Source: Lingula anatina
Taxonomy: Eukaryota; Brachiopoda; Lingulata; Lingulida; Lingulidae
Reading direction: 5' to 3'
Length of the DNA stretch: 64,000 nucleotides
NCBI RefSeq assembly: GCF_001039355.2
Contig: NW_019775948.1
Location: forward strand, 11,553-75,552
Shown here: piece after piece, positions 1-10,360 of the stretch
Position numbering within the stretch: the stretch's first letter is position 1
How the letters are laid out: each line of letters opens with the position of its first letter
Notes under the pieces: model-generated
The model's database searches: none
What the model saw: only the letters and a program-made list of their open reading frames with translations
What the model was told of the DNA's origin: nothing
Made by a program: the position numbers and the translations under genes

Positions 1-47
1 AAAAAGATTAAAAGTTTGAATGGCAGCATCATTGGAATTATATTTAC

Positions 48-266
48 CTCTGCCAAGGAGGTTATGTTTTCACCCCTGTTTGTCTGTCATCAACATAACT
101 CAAAAAGTTACGGACCTATTTTGATGAAATTTACAGGAACTGTCAGAAGTGGGCAAGGAGGACAATGATTAGTTTTTGGTGGTGGTCCGGATCAATAATC
201 AATCAATAATAATCAACAATTGCTGTCTTGGCAGAGGTCTGCGCTCTTGGAGTGCTTTTCTAGTTT
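48..266. repeat. Dispersed repeat, copy 1 (CTGCCAAGGAGGTTATGTTT family)
   Basis: CTGCCAAGGAGGTTATGTTT ... GTTTGTCTGTC...AAAAAGTTACGGACC...TTGATGAAATTT...GAACTGTCAGAAG...CTTGGCAGAGGTCTGCGCTC ...GAGTGCTTTTCTAGTT. It aligns along its length with 32515-32816. The family is non-coding; similar sequences are widespread in marine invertebrates as far as I know. Confidence 0.7.
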
Positions 267-497
267 TGTTATGTTTTCCTTTTTAATTTTTTCTCAAACA
301 CTGGCATTTGTGACTTTTAACTCTCATCTGCCTGAGGCTCTGCACATTTTCTATATTTCCACATAAGCAGTTGTATTGTTTTTTATGTCTTTAAACATTA
401 TGTAATATTATTTTATGCACTGTCATCATTTTTCAAATATTGAGACTTTCATCATGAGAATTTGAACTCTCATGGTCCTGAAACTGTAATCTTACTG

Positions 498-664
498 AAG
501 GGGTGGATTGAGACCATCTTCTGGGTCTTCCGGAAGACGGTCGGGTTATTAAGTTTATATTGACTGGTATCTATTTTTTTCTGTTGGAAGACCATAAAAA
601 TGGAGGATGGATCAACATAGATACTTTGGAATACTGTCAGAAAATATCTCTGGGTTCGCTCCTG
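498..664. mobile_element. Diverged reverse copy of the CAGGGGCGGAT MITE
   Basis: AGGGGTGGATTGAG...CCATCTTCTGGGTCTTCCGG AAGACGGTC...GGAGGATGGATCAACA...CTCTGGGTTCGCTCCTG. It aligns to the reverse complement of 17267-17400 along its length, including both ends. Confidence 0.55.
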
Positions 665-1470
665 TTATTGACCATGGTACCTGTTGTGCATGATTAAAAT
701 TCAGTGTTGACTGACAGTGCTATTATAAGCATTATTTATTGCATCAAAATTGACAAAATGACCTATTTTGCATCTTTATTTTCTGTTTTTTGTCTGTACA
801 TTTGACAGCTTTGCTGCCTTGTTGAAATATATAGTGTAGTAAGGAACATCTAAGATAATGAAGAAATTAAATTAAATCTGATTCAAAAGTCAAATAAACT
901 TGGTTGCTACTAGCATTTGCAAGACAAAATGAATAACCTACCAGATTAATTTTTAAAAAGAAACAAAAAGTGCAATTTTTAAAATCCTTTAGCTATCCAA
1001 AAATGACACAAAAATAACATGCTAATGTGTATTTTTTAATAGCACAGAGAATTTAGTTGAAGACTGTTCACAACCAAGTTGATCTGCAGACTAACTGAAC
1101 TGTGGATCAAATACTTGAAAGCTTGCTATGTAATCCCCTTTTGGATTCCATATTTGAAACGTGTCTCAGTCATTACGCGGACCAGCGCGGTCCAACTTGG
1201 TTGTGAAGCTTGAGGCCCTTTACACAAGTATTCATCACACAATAGCCAAACAATGAAGTCGTCAATCTCTCAAGGGAGTGGATCCATTTAGTTAAAGGTT
1301 ATGCCCAGTGTTAAAAGGGACTAAATATCTTTAACATGACCCCCATTTGTTATGTGCAAAAAGACTTTAATCAAAAAAAAAATATAATAATAATAATAAA
1401 CTCGGCTTTACCAAGGGACCTTCTATAACACCCTTGTAGTATAGCCAAAAGGAATCGTGGTGCACGTTGA

Positions 1471-1515
1471 TTGCGTTAGAGAAGTAATATTACGTAGTCG
1501 GCTTCTCTAACACAA
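1471..1515. repeat. Hairpin with TAATATTAC at the loop start
   Basis: Arms TTGCGTTAGAGAAG (1471-1484) and CTTCTCTAACACAA (1502-1515), 13 of 14 pairs plus one G-T, with a loop starting TAATATTAC (1485-1493). The arm motif ATTGTGTTAGAGAAG recurs near 5212. Confidence 0.6.
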
Positions 1516-3042
1516 TTGATACCCTGAAGAGAAAACCCTGGTGTCGTTAAAGTTTTCAGTTGATTCTACGTCTCTGACACGTTGGACGCATCGTAAATAA
1601 AGGTTTTTATTAGTATTACTTCGTTTCAGGGTGTGACGAAAAGAAAAAAGTATAAACAAAAAGCACACATACAGTGAATTAAACATTATTTATTTTATCA
1701 TGTCCGAGTTATCCCTCAGCCTATTGTTTCTTTGTTTCCACATCAAGTTAAATAAGCAGGATTTAAGAAATAGGTAACGGATTGAAATCTCTGACAATTA
1801 ATGAGGGTTGCTGTACATGTCCTTGAAAAAGCCATCTGACCACTGGCCTAGATAGAGATCAAGGTCATTTATCTCATAACTTGGCGTGTGGGAACCCTTC
1901 CCAGAAAGTTATATAACTTCAAAGGGAGATGACCAGTTGTCAAGGATGACCAGGGAAATGGCCAGTCAGTAAAGTAAAGAGTACAAGTGCCGAGGCATCA
2001 GCAAACGCAGGGATGATATTGATAGTTCTGGGGACAAAAGACAGTTTTACTTACATGTAAATAGAACATATTTGAGTCCAAGACAAGTTCATGAATACGA
2101 TGTTTGACTTGGATTGTGGAAAGGATGATGATTCTTGGTGAAATAATGGGAGTACGACCACGTGGACTTCGAGAAAAGAGTGCGGGGACTTTCCTTCACG
2201 TCCTTGGCTTCTCCTCCCGATTCAGCTGAACGCCTACCCTCTACCAGGGACACGGGTTGATTTTTCACTAGATATTCACAGATAATGCCTCTGGCTTAAC
2301 GATGTTTCTTTTGTGCACTGTGACAGAGGAAATTATCTGCGCGACCCTGGTAGAAGGAAACAGGTATAATGGAATATATGTATTATACTTGGTGAAACAC
2401 TTAAAAACTTGATATTCAAGGAATGGCAGCGTACCCCTGTACTTGGTTTAAAATAATGACATTGAACATAAAACACAGAGTAGAAGGCGGACATATTCAT
2501 GAAAGTTTCGATATGCGTCATCTAGAAAACTGTGATTAAAAGATTGTGATTTGTTTACACGTAAGTAAGCTAGTGCAATAACGTAATTTTAATGCAAAAA
2601 TCATTCTTTTAGCATATTATGCTATACTATCATTTGAGACCTCAAATTCTGTTTGACTTGGATTAATTTGATTAGATGTCTACCATTCAATGATTAAGAC
2701 ATTTTTTCGTTAAATAATGAGATCATTTGTTTCTATGTGTCATTTTGTGAATAAACGTCAGCGAATTTCAACCCTTTTATCATTGTTATCTAGCATGTGC
2801 GCGTTGGCAATATTTTAACTGCGATTATAATGCAGATATTGAATTGTCTCAATTATTTTACATTTATTGTTGCATTTATCTTTCAACATTAAAAACATCA
2901 AAGAACCTCTCGGTTAATACGCTGTCAACGCCTTGTAAAAATTAAAAAAGAAAGTTCTAACTTAAGTATGGACTAAAAGTGACTTCAAATGTGGAATAAA
3001 TTTGTCAACTTTATCGATTTCTGCGACATTTTTAAATTTTAA

Positions 3043-3084
3043 CTTAAGCAAGGAGTTATAACAGATATAACTCCTTGACTTAAG
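3043..3084. repeat. Strong hairpin, arms of about 18 bp
   Basis: CTTAAGCAAGGAGTTATA, loop ACAGA, TATAACTCCTTGACTTAAG: arms are complementary except for one bulged base. It has no T-run or gene beside it. Confidence 0.75.
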
Positions 3085-3289
3085 CTTCAGTCTATATTAA
3101 AATGAAACAAAAACCCGAAAAATTAATATTATCGAATCATTAGTAAAAAAACGCATAGGTTATGTTAGTTGGGTGAATAGAGGCACTGGTATCGTTCTAG
3201 ACTGGTCTGCTATACCAACAGGTAACAAGGAGTTCCTTTTTGTAAGAAAAAAGTGAACATTCACCCCGTAACTATAAAGAAAAGATCGA

Positions 3290-3510
3290 AAGTTTAGGGT
3301 GGGTGGTTGGGTGAATAGACGAACCGGTAACGTGCCAGACTGGGAATCAGAAGAAGACAGGATCGCATCCCACGTTCATGTGAAAATAATTGTACATTTG
3401 ACTAAAAGGTTTCCCTTTTAGCGTGCGAAATGCCCTGGGCCGGTAGCTAAGTTGATACGATAGCTAACTCTAAAGTAAAAGAGCAGGAGGTCGAATAGCA
3501 CTAAACCAGA
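3290..3510 (+). repeat. Possible tRNA-derived SINE remnants
   Basis: GGTAGCTAAGTTGATA...AGGTCGAATAGC (about 3440-3500) resembles polymerase III box A and box B. TTGGGTGAATAGACGAACCG GTAACGTGCCAGAC...GGATCGCATCC (about 3308-3370) has a second B-like box, and a diverged relative starts near 3164. No intact tRNA fold is visible. Confidence 0.3.
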
Positions 3511-4004
3511 TTATCTTTTTCATCTTTATTAATATTTTACTTGAGCACTGATGAGAAAGTAACAAACAAAACGATGTTCTCATATTTGAAAAGATTTTAT
3601 TTTAATTCAACGATCAAAATAATATCAAGATATAGAGTAACGTGTCACTTCAAAGTATATACCAGGCGCGAAAAGGAGTAATAATCCAATTAATATTTTT
3701 TTCAATGTGGTACAAAACATATGTACATTCATTAAAACTATCAATAATATATTGCACATATTCTGTAGAAACGACCACGGATTGAAAAAACAACAACACA
3801 TAGTTAGGCGCCATTTTCTTGTTCTTCTGCAATTAATATCCAAATCTTAAGGATGAAAATTTTCGAGATAATTAAAATTCTGTGGTGCAAAACTTTCAGT
3901 GATTACTTTAAACTTGATTTTATACGAAGGTTGTGCCCAATTGAAAAAACTGCAAATATTGTTCAATATCCCGGGGTCGTCGTCTATGCATAAGTTACTT
4001 TCAC

Positions 4005-4031
4005 GTCTCTCAATGAATGTCATTGAGAGAC
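4005..4031. repeat. Perfect 12-bp hairpin
   Basis: GTCTCTCAATGA, loop ATG, TCATTGAGAGAC. It lies in a locally GC-richer stretch (3960-4130) of unknown role. Confidence 0.75.
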
Positions 4032-6420
4032 CATTAAAGGATTACACGGTCTTCCTTTGATGTAGGTCCGCCATATTTAGGCCCCGGCCTTGCTAGACAT
4101 CGACTCTTCTCGATGTGAATGCTCTCTTAGACCTTTTAGTTCACGAAGTAAATATTTTATATCACAGGTAATGAATCGAAACAACGTATGTTTGGCAGAG
4201 ACCTACAGATTTTCAAATATAAATTAAAATGTTTTAAAATCTAGCAAACTTCCTCGAATTAGTTGTGGCCGTTTTGTAGGCCTAAATAAAAATCGATAAT
4301 AAGGACTTTTGTCACTCGAAAGTTTTGATGTTACAAACATACGAACTCCGAAGTCAGTTTAATTCCTACACAAGCAATAAGTAGGCCTACATGTACATGT
4401 ATATGTGATAGAAGTACAGCGTACCTCTTTTAAATTGTGATTCTAAAATATTAAAAGTATCTAAAATATCTAAAGTAAGACGTGGACTTTTACTACTGTT
4501 GCATTCCAGATTAATTTCGTATGCACATTGCTTTCGCATAATAAAATGAGTATTATTAAAACGATTGCTTAATTTGTATTTGGATTTTTGGAGCCTCCGT
4601 TGCAAAGAAATCTTCATCTCTTGCCGACCGGGGACTGAAAGTAGATAAAAAATCAAGACCAATAAGAAATGAATTATACGAAAGCTCTAAAGACAATGTA
4701 GTAACAAATCTCTTCCATGTATTGTGAATGCCATGTGTTACTGCTTCTGTCTGTAATTTTATTTTCCATTATATTTCAAGTATTACATCAAATATGGTTA
4801 AACATTACGAAATACAAAATCAACTGAATATTCGAATTTATCTGTCAGATCAGACAAATGAAATATCAAAAGAGCCTGTTCAGTGTGAGTGATCGCCGAG
4901 TGATTACATGTAGATTACTGATTGTGCAGAGAACCTTATACATATGGGTGGAATTCTCCATCTTACTAGAAAGTTTTGCGCCCCATATTTGTCACGGTGA
5001 TGAGAAAAGCAACATACAATCTGTACTTACAAGTTGTAGTGCCAGGCCAAGCAGGCATCACTGAATATATCGTGTTTGTTTCACGAGAATCAGCACCACA
5101 TCCCGAAATTTTGTCCACCACATGACTGTCTGAATACTTGTCACTTGAAGTTAGTCTAATTTGAATAACAATGCTTTTTGTAAATTGTAGGTAAAGTGGA
5201 ACGCAGGCACGATTGTGTTAGAGAAGACCAAGCTGTGAGCTCGACACACTCAATTTTTAGAAAGGCGCTTCACTAAAATATTCAACTTTTCCCTTGTAAA
5301 ATGTTTTACCCCATCTCATTTCTGTCTCCTTTCTTTTAATTTAGTGCAAAACAGTTGAGATACCATACGCTCGCCTTTCCCTATTTTTGACCATTTTTCT
5401 TCAATTAGAAATAAGCCCCATAGCCAGAGCATAGACCCACCAATGACACATACGTCTTAATTTTACCTTTCTTTTTATCATAATAAATATATATGCAGGG
5501 CACAGAGACGAAGAAATTATCTTATTTTGGTCACTGTTATTATTATTTTTATTAGGGAATAGGGTAAGAAAAGTGTACCTCTCAAGCTAAGGAATGGGGT
5601 TATGTAGTAGTACCCTTCCCTGGTGACTCCAATGTAAAAAAATCAGACCAAAAAACGTCTTTCCAGTTACTTTGAAATTAGAATTTTGACGAGCTGAATC
5701 AGATCTAAACTGTACTAAATGGTAATGTTTGCCCTCCAAAATTTTTTGGGGACGAGGGTTGGCTTCGTTATTCCTAACAAAAACTGGGCCCCCCCCTTCA
5801 AATAATCCTGGATCCGCCTGAGTATAAACTAATTGATTTCCTCTCTCATTCTTCAAAAATGACATGAACAACTAACCTTCAAAAAGTTTTAATAATCTTT
5901 TTAAATGGTACACCATGTTGCACATAATGTAATTCATTAGAGGTAGCATAACATAGTCAAGAGACATGAATAAAAATAAGTTTTTAGTGTCAACCCATGT
6001 TCAACACTTCATAGAAGACAAAGGTAAAACAACATATTGTAACATAAATGGAAGATTCTGCCTAGTGAAGAAAATGCCTACAATAAATAAATAAAAATAT
6101 TATTTATGGTAAACCTGAATAACTGCCCTTTCCCCTAGATACATGAAAAATGAAACAAATATCCAGAATTCTGCTTACAGCTGTCTAAATGGATGCTTAA
6201 TGATATCTGTCATGTATATCGAAGTCATGGGGATCTTCCAATATTGCCCAGTCTTGCAACTTGGCTCAAAATCAAGGGAGATCTCACAGGATTTGGGAGA
6301 GAATGGAGAAAAAAATATAATGACAGACTAACAAATGCAGTGTGAAAATAAATAAAAGCTGACCGACTTTATCCATGGACATGGTTGTTTCTCGCACTCT
6401 CTCTAGAATTAATCTATTAT

Positions 6421-6476
6421 TCAACACTACTAATCCACCATGTTTTGTGAACACTACTAATCCACCATGTTTTGTG
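6421..6476. repeat. 28-bp tandem duplication
   Basis: Two copies of ACACTACTAATCCACCATGT TTTGTGA/T. Confidence 0.85.
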
Positions 6477-7867
6477 TATCACTTTTGCATCACTTTCTAA
6501 GACGACATTCCCCGTGCATAGTGCCTTATCACTAAATAGTAAACCCCACCATTTTACTCCATCAGATGCCGAGAGCCTCATTCAGGCTCTTGAATTATCC
6601 CCATTGATATCCTAAACTAGTCATACCTGAACTACCCAAAATTACCTAAAATTACTATATGACTAGCAACAGCTGGACTTACTACACAATGTTTCTATTA
6701 CAGTGACAAATTGATGACTGGTAGACGGTCTGGATGCACTGAAGAAGAGTGGCTTGTTGGTTCACCATGTCCCATATCAGGCATGGAAGATAAAGGATGA
6801 ACAACTATGGAAATCAGGGTACTGCGTATGAATTTAGCACATTCTTTAACCTAGTTCTGTATAGCCTTCAACAGAACTTGTATGTCACTTAGTTATATAC
6901 ACAATTATGTGAAATAGGTGAATAACACAGGATGGAATATTACTTACAATACTTTTTGTACGGTCTATCACAAATTCTTCATAATATATTAAATAGTCAT
7001 TATTTTGATCAACTTGAATTATTAATTTCTTCAAGCACCTCTTCCATTAAATATGACACATAAAGTGAACAAGAAAAAATGTGTTAAGATAATTAACAAC
7101 ACTCAGACATGGGTTGCTTTAGCACCCTTCCTCAACGAGAATTACAATACAAAAGTCATCTTCTGTATGTTTGTTCCATGCTCATTAATAAATAATTAAA
7201 TACAGGTAAACTGATGTTGTGCTATTAATAACTTTAACTCATCTCAAAAGTTGCTCAAAGACCATCATGGAGTCTTGTATCCCTGGAAAAATATATTCAT
7301 TGACATATAAAAGGTGCTGTGACTGAACAAAAAAACTTTAATCCAATAAATTGCAATCATGTGCATAAAGTTACTATTTATACCGTTCTGCTTTAAGAGA
7401 ATCATTTCATATTCTTACTAGATTCCTAATTTTTACCCACCATACTAGATTCCTAATTTTAACACATTTTTCTAATATAGATGGTGGCAATTCAATACAC
7501 ACCAAGTAACCCATTTCAAAGGTATATACAGAGATTCTTCATGAGGCAAGTACATGGAAATAAATTTCTTTGTACTCTAAATATCTAACACACCCCCAGC
7601 AACTTGGTCATTTCTTTCTTTTGCAACACCTCTAAAAGACTTGATCTTTACTTTAAGTTTGATGCTAACAACAATTTTCACTGCTTTGAAATATATTGAA
7701 AGGGTACACTAGAAAAAAATGAAAAAGCAGCAACAAATAAGTGAAAAAACTTATCATTTTTGAATGGAGGCCTTAAATAGTTATAATGGCTGTAAGAATG
7801 CAGAACTTGAACACAAAAGTGAATTGGACCCATGCGTTAACCTTTGTGATTTAAAAACACACAGTGA

Positions 7868-7873
7868 TTTATT
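7868..7873 (-). terminator. Candidate poly(A) signal of TRPM
   Basis: AATAAA on the minus strand, about 810 bases past the TRPM stop codon and 58 bases past the stop of the candidate alternative last exon. It is the first canonical hexamer I found in this direction. Confidence 0.35.
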
Positions 7874-7930
7874 GAAAATAACTATTCACAAGATTCAGTT
7901 TTCACACTCAAAATGTATTTGATATCCTAA

Positions 7931-8172
7931 CTAGATCTCAGGATGTTGATTTAGATCACAGAACTGAATGCATGCTTCAAATGTCATTTCTATTCTATTA
8001 CAGTAGCTACACCCATTCTTTGTTTGGATATTGAGATAAAGACCTAAGGAAAATGTAATGTGAACACACAACCTGACATTTTTGAAAGAGGTGCACTGCC
8101 TCCCCCCATCATCTGCCACCTTCAGCACTAAGCTTGGCTTAATCTGCAAACTGCAATAACTGTCAGATCTCT
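7931..8172 (-). CDS. Candidate alternative TRPM C-terminal exon
   Basis: If the donor at 8692/8691 is used, an acceptor (TTGTGTTGTTAG) near 8172 opens a phase-0 frame of about 80 codons. It starts DQRSDSYCSLQIKPSLVLKV and ends DLNQHPEI before a stop at 7933-7931. An AATAAA follows on the same strand at 7873-7868. The peptide is cysteine-rich and matches no domain I know. It could be chance openness in the 3' UTR. Confidence 0.25.
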
Positions 8173-8682
8173 GATCCTAACAACACAAAAAATTAATCCA
8201 CAATGCAATGGTTGGCACGTATGTGAAAATGCACCAATTGAATCCAAAAGCGACATCAAAGTACATGTAAGTGGGACCCTATATTTGAGCATATGTCATA
8301 CTGAAAATGCACAGGTACCTGAGGTTAATAAAAAGCAGCACTGCAGAGATGTTACAAAAAAGAGTAAATATATTTAAAATAATTAATAGTGACAGTAACA
8401 ATTCCATTTTTCTACCTGAAATTTGAAAAATGGGTCAGATTTGAAATCCTCCCCCCCCCCCACCACCTTTATACACAAGCACAAAAACTGAACTATTTAG
8501 ATCAAGCAAAATCCATTATGGCACTTGTCAGCTAGATCATATTCAAAATTATGCTTCACTGCATATTCAATATATTCAATCAGTCTATCACTTCAGTTTA
8601 CCATACACAGTATGTAATAAATATTGTACCATTTCTAAAATGATAAAAAAATCACTATTAATTTTGTCACTACTTCCCTCTC

Positions 8683-10360
8683 CTAGCATACCTTCTCATT
8701 CACATGGCTATCATCTACACCATTTGATGTTGAAGAAATGTCAATCTGCACCTGATTATTACTCGTTACAATATTTACATCTCCTACTTGGAGATCTAAC
8801 TGACTGTCCATTTCCACCTCACTATTTCCATGGTCACCTTCATTAACCGTCTCGTCACTGCCATCCTCCTCCATCTCCTTCCCACTGTCCTCATCAGACG
8901 AGTTCTTGGCCTGTGCTGGTATCAACTCTTTATGTACTAACTCCAGCTCGCTCAGTAGAGAGTCACTCAGACCTTCGTTCTCAGAGATAGAGATTTGCCG
9001 TATTCGACAGCGTATCACAGGCTCCATGATTTCATGTTCACTCTCTTCAGCGTGTTTCAACACCTTCGCCTCTACGATGATGGCGTCCTTCTCAGGGCTC
9101 CCACCCTTCGCCTCCCTCAGTTCATCCTGAGAGTCGTATGAGCTCATGGAGAAGTGTGGTGTCCCTGGAATGCTCTCTGGACTACCTTGCTGGACATATG
9201 AGGTGTCGATGTCATCAGTAATACTGGTGTACTCTGCCCTGTGCTGAGACAGGAAGGGGGTGAAGGCTGGAATCATGGTAGTTGGGGCAGGGGTAAAGAA
9301 AGTGCCACCGACAGCAGAGTATGGCGAAGAGTATGGCACATAATATTCTGATGCGGGGACACTGGTAGGATATGGCACGCCACTAGCGGGATAACCTGGG
9401 ATGCTAGTGGAATAAGCTGGGACAGTGATGGGATATGCTGAGGTGTTGGGACCATGTGCTGCACTACTAGATGGAATGGATTGTGGATGTTCCTGTTCAT
9501 CTCCTTTGGATGGAGCCTTCTTTGGTGAAGAGAATTCACCACTAACACCAAGACCTTGCTGATAAGAAGGAGTCAGGCTGGGTTTCAGTGAAGCTGAAGT
9601 GAAAAGAGGGGGCTCTTGAATAGAACCTTGGGTCATTCTGGAGGCATTCCTGACAAATTCTTCCATGGCTGACTGTCTGAGAAGCGCACTGTTATTACTA
9701 CTATTATCTTCCTTCCTTGCTGAAGACTTTGGGACTGAAATCTTCTGCAGAGCTTTGACATGTCTACGTTGAAGTAAAGAGGTATGTGCATATTTGGGAT
9801 CAATGGTTGGAGCTTCATGGAAAGAGGATGCAGATTTGTTGTAGTAGGGCCTTGCATATACCACACTGGCTGGAGCACTGGCCTGGCGCCTGAACAAATG
9901 TGGTTTTGTCTGGGCTGGGCCCATCATGCTACCACCAAATTTTACACGTCTGCCAAATTTTTTCTTCCCTCTCCCTGTTGCTGCTGCTGCTGTTGTTGTT
10001 GTTGTCAAAGTTGCCTCAGATGTTGCCTCGGCAACTGTGCTGGTCACAGGGGCCTTCACAGGGAATGAGACATCAGCACTGGTAGGTGTTTCTGTGCCCT
10101 GTGATGAGGTCTCTTCCTCCATGACCTCGGTCATTGGACTTAAGTTACCACCTTCTTGACTCAAAACAGGTGGAGTTATGAGTGACTGAGTACTAGTGGC
10201 GACCTCTGCCATCGCACGCTGTAAATTGGCAAGGTTCTGTGCAGTCTCCAGCAGCATTTCCTCCATCTTGGCCATCCTGAAGTCCACAGCCTGGATGGAC
10301 AATTTTACTGCACTCTCCTTCTGGTTTAAATCATCCAGTCTCAGGGCCATGTTCTCCACC
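8683..10360 (-). CDS. TRPM: TRPM last long exon: coiled coil and C-terminal tail
   Basis: A 1678-base terminal coding exon. Its start, [20 protein letters not shown], is the assembly coiled coil of the clade. A low-complexity Ser/Thr/Pro-rich tail follows, with the conserved motif [12 protein letters not shown] (clade marker shared with TRPM1/3) and acidic stretches. The frame ends ...[10 protein letters not shown] then TAG at 8685-8683. The last bases before VC-stop form a good donor, GAGAAG|GTATGC (cut after 8692), so this exon might instead be spliced onward. The exon carries no alpha-kinase sequence. Confidence 0.9.

Larger units (their letters stand above)
665..7930. other. No gene supported; downstream of TRPM
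   Basis: AT-rich sequence with short open frames only. It holds the hairpins, SINE-like remnants and duplications listed separately. A degenerate MITE-like stretch lies at 5590-5822 (GTGACTCCAATGT ... GGATCCGCCTG). A GC-richer patch at 2160-2270 is open on the minus strand for about 60 codons without an ATG or clear splice sites. Confidence 0.6.

Noticed and set aside
2120-2300. Minus-strand frame containing RRSAESGGEAKDVKESPRT
   Set aside because: Open for about 60 codons in a GC-richer patch, but no ATG, splice partner or homology; could be a promoter-like island.
3290-3510. A functional tRNA gene
   Set aside because: Box A and B resemblance only; no intact cloverleaf, so at most SINE remnants.
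1-8682. Search for TRPM6/7-type alpha-kinase exons downstream of the channel
   Set aside because: No alpha-kinase motifs found on the minus strand; the only phase-matched open exon has no kinase residues.
9784-10159. Several plus-strand frames of 60-94 codons rich in Cys, Leu or Val
   Set aside because: Opposite-strand shadows of the low-complexity TRPM C-terminal exon.
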